DNA from: Zygaena filipendulae
Lineage: Eukaryota; Arthropoda; Insecta; Lepidoptera; Zygaenidae
Length of the DNA stretch: 64,000 nucleotides
Direction of reading: 5' to 3'
Assembly (NCBI GenBank): GCA_907165275.2
Contig: OU015669.1
Location: 7,214,501 to 7,278,500 of the forward strand
Shown: positions 11,321 through 22,209 of the stretch, piece after piece
How positions within the stretch are numbered: the first letter of the stretch is position 1
How the letters are laid out: each line of letters opens with the position of its first letter
Program-made: the position numbers and the translations under genes
Notes under the pieces: model-generated
What the model saw: the letters and a program-made list of their open reading frames with translations, nothing else
Told to the model about the DNA's origin: nothing
The model's database searches: none

Positions 11321-12655
11321 ATTTCATTAATACGTAATATTCCTAATGTTTGAATTTTAAATGTTTTTTTTAAGGATTTATAGTTTTTAAACTTTTTTGT
11401 TTTGAAACCTTTCTCGGAGCTCATCCAACAAATCAGATTGAGACACGTACAATACAATAAATTTCAATGCACTCTTTAAAAACTGCACACTGCGCAAGTA
11501 GTGGTGTTGTTTGACGGTGTTTAGTAGGTGTATTTACAAAAAAAGTACCTACCTATATAAGTATCATATCAGTTATCTGGTTCCCATACTAAGCTCTTAG
11601 TCTAGCTTTGGTTATAATGTCCAAGCATTATTATTATCAGTACTAATGGGTACCTAAGCAATTTTTAAGTACTTTTTAAACAAGAAAATTGTAAAGATTT
11701 CCTTAGTGGTGGTTGGACAAGAGTCAAACATAATTTGCCAGGGTTTTAGAGCTTTTCACGATGTCTTGTTTAAAAAGGAGACATCTGCAGATTAAATTAT
11801 TTAACCTTAATAAGATTCTAGACATCAGACTAAGCGGAAATCACTAAGCTCCGGCTATCTAATATTTAATTTCATCCAAACAAAACGTTTCCCATCGAAA
11901 CTGAGAACAAATCTGTCAAGGCGCAGATGTTCACAACATTTTTTACAATAAAACGGAAACGGAAAGACAAGAATCGTTTCTATCTCGCTTCGAAAACGTA
12001 TACCCGTCTCAGTTTGTCTTCTTCCGATGGTTTAATTTTTTTTTGTTTGAGAAGTAGGTAGGTAAGGTATATTATATTTGCAGGTTTTTCATGCACAGAT
12101 TGTGTGGTTCGTTCGACGCGTCGTCGGCCACCTGCCATTGGTTGGTTGTTTGTAAAAAATGTTTTGAACAACTGACGATCATATGGTGCACTGTTGTTAG
12201 TGAGCATCACACAGGTTACGCATTTGTTATTATGTTTTAAGCTTTCTCAATATATATATGTAAATTTTATATATAGTACAGGTATAGGACCACCACTTTT
12301 ACCATTAAAAAAAAAATTTAGAGAAATATAAGGAGATGGCATCTATTTGAAGGAGGAGTATAGATAGACAAAATTTTATTTACTTAATGGAGAGTAGACG
12401 TAGGTATATAACATGTTAAGTAGTTATACATATACAGAGTGTAACGTTAAAAGAGGGATCAGACTCTCGATGATTAATTTTGACATAAACTATTAAATAC
12501 ATATATAAATTTAAAAGACTTACAAATCACAGAGAAAACATTAAATAAAACACAAATGCTGGTGAAAAAATTCTAAACTAGAACCTTAGTAATACGAATG
12601 AAGGAAAACAGTATGATATTTATACCTTTCCTTACCTATATTTTGCAAGGTTCCA
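11321..12655. other. Non-coding DNA
   Basis: No supported feature. The frame on the minus strand at 11,980-12,210 has no recognisable domain. Confidence 0.55.
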
Positions 12656-12780
12656 TATAGCTAAATGTTTTCACCCCAGACTCAGGATTCAGTTTGTGGC
12701 AATGATCGAACCGCGACACCTAGCGTATCAGTCAATTTCGCTAACCACTAAACCATCAGCACTATACATGTTCAATCATC
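12656..12780 (-). repeat. tRNA-derived SINE head fragment
   Basis: Read on the minus strand, a TGGTTTAGTGGTTAGCG block resembles a pol III A box, and CGCGGTTCGATCATT some 35-40 bases later resembles the B box (GGTTCGANTCC). The following body continues toward 12,656. The spacing suits a tRNA-headed SINE. It cannot be a tRNA gene, because no acceptor-stem pairing is apparent. Confidence 0.5.
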
Positions 12781-14316
12781 CCAGTACTCGGGTTTAAACC
12801 CGATAAAAGCCAGACTTTTACCTAAATCCCAAGCACCGGGTTGATTGATAACAATCGGCACTGTCAAACAAACTCAAATGGTAAAATCACAGGTAAGTAC
12901 AGTATGATAATTTTTACACGCATTTTTTGGTTGCGTCGGTGGATATGAAAGCTCCACGTAACACGGAACAACATCCTCACGCAAACAAACCCGTGGGAGA
13001 GTGTAGCGTAAACAGCGACGCGCCGATCCGTGTTGTCCCAACGTATCGTGATTGATCATTTGATGATGCGTCTGCGCAATGCCAATGACCTCTCGTTCTC
13101 TTAATTTTTTTGATAGATTGATAAACATAAACTTCTATAGATTTTGATTTATCTTATACTCTTTCGTTTCACGTTTTTCAGGACTTAAGTAATTAAGGAT
13201 GATTAAGGTTCTTCTTGCCTTGTACTTTACCTGGCATTTCCTGGTCAAAGTAAGGAAAACCAAAAGATTACCACCTCAATTAGTGATGAAAGTGCTTTGA
13301 AAATTGGTTCAAATGCGTGGTTGTGATAACTATTACATACATGATGCTGGTATGGATAAATATGTATTAGATTATTAAATGCTGCATTCTACTGGTTTTC
13401 ATGAATACTTTCATGAAAAAGAAGTAAATATTATATACTCTCACTCAATTATTATATTTATTGTACTACTACAACTTTACTCACGGTTTACTTAGCTACA
13501 TCTCTGTGTGACATTAAGTCCACCTTTTGTACTGTGATCTGAATAAAGTTTAAATAAATGAATATCGAGGCATAATATATTCTGTACTTAGACACAATTA
13601 ATGAATGTGTTTTTAAATACAAGAAGCTAACCCTTCGCAATGTAAATTATAACTTCGTATGTAGCTTCGTATGTACTATGAAAGGGGGTCGAGTGATATA
13701 CTTGTGTTCGTAACTGACACTTAAATTTCTTCAACAATCATTGACGGAGAATTATCTAAAAATAACAGTAAAATCAGTCTTATCTATAAATATCACAGAA
13801 CAGAAAACAACTGATAGAAGGGACATCAACTTAGTTTAGTATGGAAACAGGTGAAAACCAGTGTCGCCGGGTGATTTTCTCACACAAAACCATTCATCAC
13901 ATTCATTAACGTAAAGAAAATTAAACATTTTTTGGTTAAAATTCACAGTTTCGGGAATATTGTGGAAAATATACTTTGGACACTAGCAAAAGAAGTGTAG
14001 GTACAACCAAGTTTACAATAATCCTTTGCGCCTGCCCCATATTATGTCATCTCTAGTTAATTTATTTTCTTTGTGATAAATATCCCCAACGATAGAAACT
14101 ACAGTAGACAGTTATATTCATCGTTTTCCACTTATTGAAAGCAACATTATACACTTAACCAAGTGATCTTTGTTTCGTACTTGGCATAGATACGAGTTCA
14201 CACATACCTAAATACACACAATGAAATTTGAGTAAATAATAAACAACGTCTTGTAAAACAGATTTCTTTAAGACTAAAGCAATTGAGCTATTTTTCATGT
14301 CTTTTTTTATCAAATA
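12781..14316. other. Non-coding DNA
   Basis: No gene recognised. A somewhat GC-richer patch at 12,950-13,060 has CGTGGGAGA and several CpG dinucleotides but no defined element. Confidence 0.5.
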
Positions 14317-14527
14317 CTAGCTGTCCCCGCGGTTCCACTCGCGGTAATTTCGGACTTCCCGCAGGAATTCCGGGTTACAATATAGCCTTTGTTACACAGG
14401 AATATTGTAGCATTCTAATGGTGAAATAATTTTTAATTTTTGAATTCGCTCCAGTAGTTTTTGAGTTAAATGGTAACAAACAAACATACAGAATACAAAT
14501 CTTTCTTCTTTATAATATGTGTATAGA
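14317..14527 (-). mobile_element. Helitron-like non-autonomous element, body type C
   Basis: On the minus strand it begins at TCTATAC with a T outside on the plus strand, and runs through TTTGTTTGTTACC, CTCAAAAACTACTGGAGCGA, ACACAGG and AACAAAGGCTATATTGTAA. It finishes with ACCGCGAGTGGAACCGCGGG hairpin sequence and CTAG at 14,317-14,320, preceded by A on the plus strand. The body matches 43,087-43,288. Confidence 0.75.
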
Positions 14528-14778
14528 TCAATCAACTGTATTCCACATACAAATGGTCGGAATTCTTAACTTATTGCCGGCCAAGAAAAAAGGGCGAAAA
14601 TATAAAATTTTAAAAGCATATAAAAAATTTAATGAAATTCGCCTGTAGTAAGTATAAGCTATGTAAAATTGAATTGGTAACCCTCTTTTTATAACCCTTC
14701 GGATGCCACCTGTTGGTCCTGATTTTTAAGGGCAATAAGTGTTGCAAAATTTGTTTCTCTTTTATTGTTGTAGTTTTT
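14528..14778. other. Non-coding spacer between repeats
   Basis: Short AT-rich spacer. Nothing is recognised in it. Confidence 0.5.
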
Positions 14779-15045
14779 GACGACCCGATTGGCGCAATGT
14801 CACCATGCCTGCCCGCTAATCAAGAGGTTCCGAGTTCGATTCCCGGTGGAGGTGGACTTTGTGTAATGAACACAGAGTTCCATTTTCCAGTCTGGGTCTG
14901 TATATATATAGCTATAGTATAATATATATGTAATAATATGTATAGTATATACCACGTTTGCTTGGTTTCCACGACACAAGCTTATAACTTAGTGTGGGAT
15001 CAAGTAGATCTGTGTGTTGTGAAGTGGATTATTATTATTATTATT
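14779..15045 (+). mobile_element. tRNA-derived SINE, full length
   Basis: The head opens with GACGACCCGATTGGCGCAAT (A-box region) and carries GAGTTCGATTCCCGG (B box) about 50 bases further on. The body has TTCCATTTTCCAGTCTGGGT and CCACGTTTGCTTGGTTTCCA, and the 3' end is a TTA repeat (15,029-15,044). The same order recurs at 56,443-56,747. SINEs of this head and body type are common in Lepidoptera. An internal pol III promoter is implied. No clear target duplication was found for this copy. Confidence 0.85.
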
Positions 15046-15361
15046 CAAAACTGCAACAAACATTCACTTTCTCATGATTGTGGAAGAACAGATAATAAAA
15101 TTTTAGTGTGCGAGTTTATGCAAAATAAACATTATTTCGATTTTACGTATACGATGACATAAAAAGCTAGATTAGTTCCGGTTATCTGATAAACTAGCCA
15201 CTTTCTAGACATAAAGTATTTATTATAAATCATAAGATAATAATGATGTTAGAGATTTTAAGCGAAACCAATTTATTGATTGTAATAAATATTGATACCT
15301 ACACCCAAGAAAGTATGGAAGTTCATTATGTTTTGGTATATTTGAGATGTAAAAGTGTATA

Positions 15362-15517
15362 TCTATACATATAAAATACTTTGTCCTGAACGACCCGACT
15401 GACGGATCAACGCACAGCCTAAACCGCTGATCGTGGAGACCTGAAACTTGGAGGGTGTGTTCTTTGTATGACGTATACTTAGATAGGCATCCGATAAGAA
15501 AGGATTTTTGGAAATTT
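15362..15517 (+). mobile_element. Helitron-like element, body type B, 3'-truncated
   Basis: It starts at TCTATACATATAAAAT with A as the preceding base, the expected A|TC junction. It continues through TTTGTCCTGAA, ACGGATCAACGCACAGCCTA, GACCTGAAACTTGGAGGG and AAGAAAGGATTTTTGGAAAT, then stops matching. The hairpin and CTAG end are missing. Confidence 0.7.
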
Positions 15518-17515
15518 AATTTAATTTAATTGTTTTTTTGGAATCTTGATTTATTCGTTTTAACATCTTCGATGTCTGATTTCGACTACCAAGCAGACGA
15601 AGTTGCGGGCAAGAGCTAGTAAATATAGATATAATACATGAAATAAGATTGAATATAAAGTATTATTAAAAAGTATCTGCGTAAGTAGGGGAAGGTTTTT
15701 TAAAATAAGAATGTAGAGCACGTCAAGGGTAGGTGAGGGATGCGCCGCTGTTTCCGCCGCGAACGGGTTGCACAGACACATGCGCCACAGATTTCCGGTA
15801 AGACGTTCCAAATTCTAAAACACCTGGCCGATAACAACTTAAAAAGACTCTACTTTTGTATTTTATCAACCCTTCGAAAACCGAATTCAAGGGAAGAACT
15901 CTACCCCTTTTCATTTAAGTTTTTTCTAATCACCAGCCGCCTTTTTAATTCCTTGTCTATGCTCCACTGAGTATAGTTTTACGAAGGAAGGTTTTAATAA
16001 GCTTTGACCCTTATTTCATTCTATTTATAATGAGCTCGCAAAGTTTTTCATAGCAATCTTTCGTCTTAAAAGATGGTTATTGGAGTCATATTAGGTTTTT
16101 GCTCTGCATGGAGTTTTTTTGGTGTGCATATGGCAGATTGTGTTAGTTATTTTCGGATTAGCATGTGCCGTGCGGCGCATGCCATTCGCAACAGACGGTG
16201 ATGTCACTCCTTTATTTTCGATTATTCTACAGAAAGGGGTAATATGTTTTTGTCTAACGTTTTTAAACATCTTTTACGTTCCATGTTATTTTAAGATATT
16301 GCTTTGAAGACAAGTTCAATACACGCTAAGATTTATTATGAAACAAGTTTAATTTACATGTTTTTTTTTTTATGTCGGTCAATGAAAATCGATGAGTCAC
16401 CCATATTATAGTCATAAAATAAAGTTATAGACGAAATTTATTCATGCGCCGAACTGGCTGCGTCGTGATGTGTACCTATGCTTAAGTTTTTTTTAAAGGT
16501 AAAAAATCGTGTTTATGGTTAATTTGACTGAGACAGATGCGGCTGTCTGGCTAATGGACTGGCGATGGGTGAAAGTGATTCGTGGCTGGTGTTTTGCACT
16601 CTGTGACCCGACCCACCGTCTAGCGGTCCTATTCTGAGCACATGCCTAACTGGGACTCGTCTGCTGTTTTAAATGAAGTGTTTAAACAAAGTGTTGGGAG
16701 TTTTATTTTTCGAATTGTATGGCTGAGCCACTGGGATGCGTTGAGTGGTAAAAGTAAGAGGTGGTAAAGTAATAGAGGTGTTAAAAGTATATTGAGAGTT
16801 TACTCAGTTAATAATCTAAAAAAGACAACAATGATTCCAATTAATGACGATTCTGGCGAACAGAAACATTAAACTAATGATTTAAGCCTGTCATTACAAA
16901 CGCTCCTCAAACTAGATACACTTGATAATCTTTCAGATGCAACTGTAAGTTATTAAGATTGTCAGCTTTTATTTTAATTTAAATTCAAAATTCGAAAGTT
17001 ATCGACCAGAATAAGTACGCAGCGATTGGTCATACATCAGGTACTCATTTAACCAAATAATACAAGTTATGTCTAAGAATTTCATGTTTCTATTATAGTT
17101 GTTTAACATAGGTATTAGGTACTAAGAAGAATCGTATGATCATAGAAATCTTTTCAAGTTAAACGTATTTTTTACTTCCATGCACGTTGCGGATGTATGC
17201 GAGCGTATTGCGTTGATTAATATGTAAATGTTGCCGTAATACTTACCTTCTTGTGGCGTGTGAATTTACTTAATTGGTCAATGTGGCCAACTTTGAGAGT
17301 TTCATTAATTAATTCATCGGAATTGTCACTTTTTGGACATTGACTTACAAAAAAAATAACGTAGGTATATCAACGTTTTGGATAATATTAGGAATCTGGA
17401 TGGATAATATAATTTAAACATAGAAGAAAACTTCTACGTTCAGTTGTAATTTTCTTTCATTTACGTTTAAATTGTAATTTCAGTTAAGCTGATGGCCGTG
17501 TTGCCAAAGCCTTCA
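15518..17515. other. Non-coding DNA, one signal-peptide-like frame
   Basis: No gene is established. At 16,119-16,307 a TTG-started frame encodes a short hydrophobic segment (IVLVIFGLACA) followed by charged residues. It is described among the findings. The patch at 16,540-16,680 is GC-richer but unrecognised. Confidence 0.45.
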
Positions 17516-17710
17516 GTAAAATAAAGTCAAAGTCAAATCCTTTATTCAAATTTGGCCCATAATGTGGCTCTTTTTGACGTCAATATAATTACAGTTATTA
17601 TGACAGCACCCATAAAATATCTACCCCTCACAGCTTCCTAGTGCTATGGCTGAAGAGAAGAAGCTGCACAACAAACTCTTCAGCAGCACGCTGTCAGTTT
17701 AAAGTTACAA
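17516..17710 (-). repeat. LINE-type 3' fragment with TTTGAC tail
   Basis: On the minus strand it ends with TTGAATAAAGGATTTGACTT and tandem TTTGAC units, a 3' end I recall as frequent in lepidopteran non-LTR retrotransposons. The GC-richer part at 17,640-17,695 would be the body or the end of the coding part, but no motif is certain. Confidence 0.5.
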
Positions 17711-20071
17711 TATAGATATATCTATAATATAATTAGTGGTAACTCAACTTGCAATTAATTATGCGAGAACAATGAGCCGTACCCAGCAATAAAACAAAAA
17801 GGATGTCACCTGTGAAGCGTTCGGCTCGCTTTATTAACAAAAATACATCAAAATTTTGATCATCAGTTCTTCTGATTGCATGTGCTAACCTTACCCTATC
17901 AATTGGTCGAATCTTAAAGCTTTTTAACCGACTTCTCAAAAATAATAAAATACGAGTGAGCGGCACGAAATTGTGTTCACACCGAGAAATGTTATAGGTG
18001 AGGTGCTTCCACCACCCGTGAAACTGCAATGCTCTGCGTAGGTACGCCGAATGTTGTTCTTGGTCTTCTACTTCTATAACAATAAGTATAAAATTAATAA
18101 TTATGAAACCTTTTATAAACTTACTACCTTTTTACATAGCAAATTATTGACATTAATGTCTTCTAGTTCTATGCTCTATCGCGAGTCATAGCAAATTTAT
18201 TTTATTTAATATACTTGTAATTACTATATTGAAGGTAAATAAACGTAGGTATAATATACTATATTTGTAATATACCGGTTGTATGATATATAGTAAAATA
18301 ATATATTTAATCAAACAAGACTCGCAAGTAGTCAGTGTATTGTATGTATTTATAAGTATTAATATTATAAAATATTTAAATATTTTATTAAATATTTTAT
18401 TTTATGTCGTTGCGGCCGTACCTATTCTAATGCAATAACTCAGTGTATTTTACGATCAGCCAGTGTCGCGATAACTATCTCGAAGATGTGTACGATTTAA
18501 CAATTTAATAAAACAACTATATTTATATTAAATATATTCTAATGTTTTTTGTCTCGTGTCTACGCGAAATGTAATGGATGACCTACCTACTTCGGTCTGC
18601 CCAACTATTTTGTTTGATTTTATAATTTGATAGATCTGACTGCTTAAAGACTGGAAAGACTTCAACGAATAAAGTGATTTAGGTTTAAAATAGTATCTTT
18701 ATACTGTTTTTTTTAAACAAAATACATAATGTAAACTCAATGAAACAAGCGATTAGCTTGAAGGGGTATAGTTTCTTAGCCTTTAACGCTTAATTTTGCT
18801 TGAATACTTGTATTTCAACGATAACAATCGTTTTGTAAAAAATATTAGTTTTTGATTTTAATTTGCGTACAGCTAATACATCTTTATGCTCCTATGCCTG
18901 CCTACCTACTATAAACATTTCCCGTCGATTTTATACACAAAAGGAGGATTGTGACAAATCTTTGTAACTACTCTTTTTCAGAGAATTTTGAACGAGTACC
19001 TACGCGATGGAGTCTTTTCACCGGAAATCACTTTATGCTTACGTAGCTTATACATATTATTTTAATGTTATAATCTTTATTGAACTCTGACACTTTCTAT
19101 TACTAAAAGAATTTTTAGGTCCGTATAGTTCCGGAGATTACTCCCCACAAACAACCTTTTAATTATTACTTGTACCTTAATTTTTTTTTTGCCTCTGGTT
19201 AGAACTTTCTCCCAGAAAAGAACATCTCCCGTACATGTCTCCCGCAAACAGTTTTTTTTTGTATCATCCAGTGTTAATAGAAATATAGCTTTTATTCAGA
19301 AAAAGACGTTATCATCGAAGCTTTATCAGAATAAACACACCGACAGAGGCTTGTGTGGTCTCGAATAGAGCAAGGAACATTTCGGTATTGAGCGAACTAT
19401 ATAGCACGTGCCCTATCCGCGCAGCTGCTTCCACAAAGACAAGGAAGCGCAGCAATCATTTTGACGTTTCTCTATTACCGATCCAAGTGCACAAACTTCT
19501 TTGAGCCTGTCATAGGAAATTGGAATAAGTTGGCTTTTAATAATATAGTATACTTTATTAAGTTATAAATCTGCAAGGGTGATTCACACCGATAGATATC
19601 AATAAAACTCCATTTAATTAAATAGACATTCAAATTAAGCCCCATTTATAATTCAGCTAAAAAAGATTTTGCCACTTTTCAAGCTTAAAAAACTCAATTT
19701 AACTGTTCAAATCTTTAGATCTACTAGAGAACTAAGGTTCGATTTTTCAATTCTTAGATTAAAGCTAATCTGAGATTAATTAAGTTAAATCACAAAACTT
19801 GACTTAAATAATTTTAAGACAATTTTTGTGCGGACTATCAGATTATATGATATTTTTAAGAGCTGTACTGTCACAGAAACAAATAAATCAATTTAGCGTT
19901 CGAAAAATCGTCCTTAATAAAAAATTTGATGTACTTAATGTAATTTATCATGCCAGTGTGTTAGTTTATGTACACATCACTGCGAAATCAATGGACGAAT
20001 TTGAACAATACAATATATTTGGTTTAAAAGACAACATATTATAGAAATAACTTATCCTAACACAATCTCAA
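17711..20071. other. Non-coding DNA, AT-rich
   Basis: No gene recognised. The segment 18,225-18,410 is almost pure A and T with repeated ATATTTTATT-type words. The frames here are short and featureless. Confidence 0.55.
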
Positions 20072-20122
20072 AGTAATTCCGAAATTCACGCGGCGCGGGT
20101 GTAACCGGAGGCAACAGCTTTG
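20072..20122 (+). repeat. Worn Helitron-like 3' end
   Basis: TTCCGAAATTCACGCGG, then CGGGTGTAACCGGAGGCAAC and AGCTT, matches the last 50 bases of the better copies in order. Upstream sequence does not align. Confidence 0.4.
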
Positions 20123-20687
20123 TTAATAAAAACTAACCATGTTCCATCTCCGAATCTTTTTACCAAATGTGTCTAGCATGTAAATGACAGTGATAGAAAA
20201 AATATCTAGAAAAAAGGCTAATCTTTAGTGTCATTAAATTCAACATCAAAAAGAATAAAATGTAAATCTTCACACCTGACACGTGCTGCGTAATTACAGC
20301 TATAACATAATAGCTTTGGTAACTGGACTCAAAGAACCGTTTACTTACCTACCTAAATGAATAAATTAACTATATATTAAAGTTAAATAAAGGAGGTATA
20401 TTTGTAAAAAAAAACATTTATCTGTCTGGTTATTCTATCTAGATGGTAAAAGTAGTCTATGTAAGACAATAAAGTAACCAACATCGCATCGATCTAATGA
20501 AGATTGCACCATAGATTGTTCATTAGACATATTACTTTACTTTGTTACAAAAGGAAAAAAGGAAGGGAAAGTTCTTTTACAAAGTTAATTCTCAATGATT
20601 TCCAAAAAACAGTTCAATTTTGTTTCAAGGTATTTGTACTTATCTATACAGAGTGTTACAGAAAGGTGTAGATCATATTTGACGATC

Positions 20688-20765
20688 GTGTTCACGTTAT
20701 CATCTGCAATGATTCAAATTATTGCAGATGATAACGTGAACTATTGCAGATGATAACGTGAACAC
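20688..20765. repeat. Perfect 21-23 bp hairpin with a second downstream arm
   Basis: The arm at 20,690-20,710 is perfectly complementary to 20,721-20,741 (21 bp, 10-base loop). The right arm is repeated directly at 20,743-20,763, one base later. Paired with this second copy, the stem extends to 23 bp (20,688-20,710 with 20,743-20,765). The shared core word is TGCAGATGATAACGTGAAC. It is not part of any repeat seen elsewhere in the window. Confidence 0.8.
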
Positions 20766-21060
20766 TATTAACTGAAGCAGTACCATGAAATAAATTTTCC
20801 TAAAATTTGCTAGGTTTGCTGTTATTAACTTGTCTCTGCCCCCAATGGTGACAAATTGCATTAAACGATCTTGAAGCCGTGACCTGTAACCAGTTCATGA
20901 TCTTGCCAGTGATGTGACATGTTTATTTTGTTGCGGAAGTGATCGATAAAATATTTTTTAATTTTGAAGTAACGTTTTTAAGCTAAATATCACGGTCAAA
21001 TTATTGTATAAGATTGCCAAATCACGATCTTCAAATACGACTACACCTTTTTGTTACATA
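20766..21060. other. Non-coding spacer
   Basis: Nothing recognised. Confidence 0.5.
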
Positions 21061-21301
21061 TTGTATATATAAAATGCTTTGTCCTGAATTACTGACTGAC
21101 GGATCAACGCACAGCTTAAACCGCTGATCAGAGACCTGAAACTTGGAGGGTTCATGTATTCTTTATAAGACGTTGGCATCCGATGAGAAAGGATTTTCGA
21201 AATTTTACCTCCAAGGGGGTGAAAAGGGGGACCAAAGTTTGAACGAAACAATTCCGCGGACCTCAGAAATTATTGCGGGTGAAACCGTGCGAGACAGCTA
21301 G
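21061..21301 (+). mobile_element. Helitron-like non-autonomous element, body type B
   Basis: Runs from TATATAAAATGCTTTGTCCT through ACGGATCAACGCACAGCTTA, AGACCTGAAACTTGGAGGG, GATGAGAAAGGATTTTCGAA and GGGGTGAAAAGGGG to the GCGGGTGAAACCGTGCGAG region and a CTAG end at 21,298-21,301, followed by T. It sits about 90 bp upstream of the BEL element and is not part of it. Confidence 0.75.
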
Positions 21302-21382
21302 TAGTAAAATAAATCTCATCGTACATAACATTATATCTCACAAGCGAATCATATACCTACCTAGTACCAAAGTGAGTTCTTA

Positions 21383-21387
21383 ATTTA
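21383..21387. repeat. Target-site duplication ATTTA, left
   Basis: The five bases just outside the 5' LTR match 28,352-28,356 just outside the 3' LTR. A 5-bp duplication is usual for BEL/Pao integrases. Confidence 0.9.
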
Positions 21388-21949
21388 TGGTGGCGCCCGT
21401 TTGGCAATTATATTTTTCGATTAAGTTTTCTTTCCGCGAACCGTGTCATCGCTGTGCACACAAAGAGGCAAAGATGCATGGCGACGGCCGCTCCGAAAAA
21501 AAAAAAAAAACAACTGAAGATTGTCTTTGACGTAATGAAGTATCATGTTCGAGAAGTTTTCCCGCGCCCGCGCCGCATGCTGAATCTAATTTAAACTAAT
21601 CCGCATTATTGTCTGCAATTAACTTTTCGCCAATTAATAATTACCTACGCAAGATATTCACGTGTATCAGCGTGATATCGCCACTCGCCGCTTCAAAATA
21701 TAGTGGAGTTCACAAAATATATGCCGTCCACCTCCAGCGCCCAGAACTGATGAAGATCGGAGTTGTCGCCGGCGAATTAAGAAGGTCAGTGCACAGCGCC
21801 TATTTATCACGGTTCTTGTGAATTGTAAATCCAAAATTACCAATTTCTTATACCAATACAGTCCACTGCCCTTACACAAGGACGGTTGACGTAAATTCGT
21901 CACCATATCCTCCCGGAACTATTCCCGAGGGAGATCCGCGGCTCCACCA
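21388..21949 (+). repeat. BEL element 5' LTR
   Basis: 562 bp, beginning TGGTGG and ending CCACCA, a 6-bp terminal inverted repeat with canonical TG...CA ends. It holds a run of 15 A at 21,496-21,510. It is identical by eye to the 3' LTR except C at 21,567 where the other has A. It should carry the promoter in U3. I could not fix the U3/R/U5 borders from sequence alone. Confidence 0.95.
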
Positions 21950-21957
21950 TATTTATT

Positions 21958-21974
21958 TGGTCCTTCGAGCCGGA
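21958..21974 (+). other. Primer-binding site, complementary to tRNA-Tyr
   Basis: TGGTCCTTCGAGCCGGA starts eight bases after the LTR. Its complement, TCCGGCTCGAAGGACCA, fits the 3' end of eukaryotic tRNA-Tyr, whose acceptor 5' strand reads CCTTCGA. All 17 bases pair. This would prime minus-strand DNA synthesis. Confidence 0.85.
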
Positions 21975-22209
21975 TTTGAAGTATTTATTAAGTTAATTAA
22001 GCCACCCGCCCTTATTAGATTGATAGGAAACCTTTGTTTCAATTTTTAAAAAATTGATGTAGGTAGGTATATTCCTACATTTCTATAAGAGAAATTTAAC
22101 ATTGTATAGTTTAAAAGTTTATAATTTGTAACTTATATTGTTAATTACCACTGCGGTATAGGTATAAATTGGTGTATAACTTAACCAGTAATATAAACCT
22201 TACATTATC

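Noticed and set aside
14779..14850. A tRNA gene
   Set aside because: A and B boxes are present but the acceptor stem does not pair, and the tRNA-like head is joined to the SINE body and TTA tail.
21609..21906. Short frames inside both LTRs (also 28,011-28,308)
   Set aside because: Present twice only because the LTRs are duplicates. No recognised motif, and the plus-strand frame starts at TTG.
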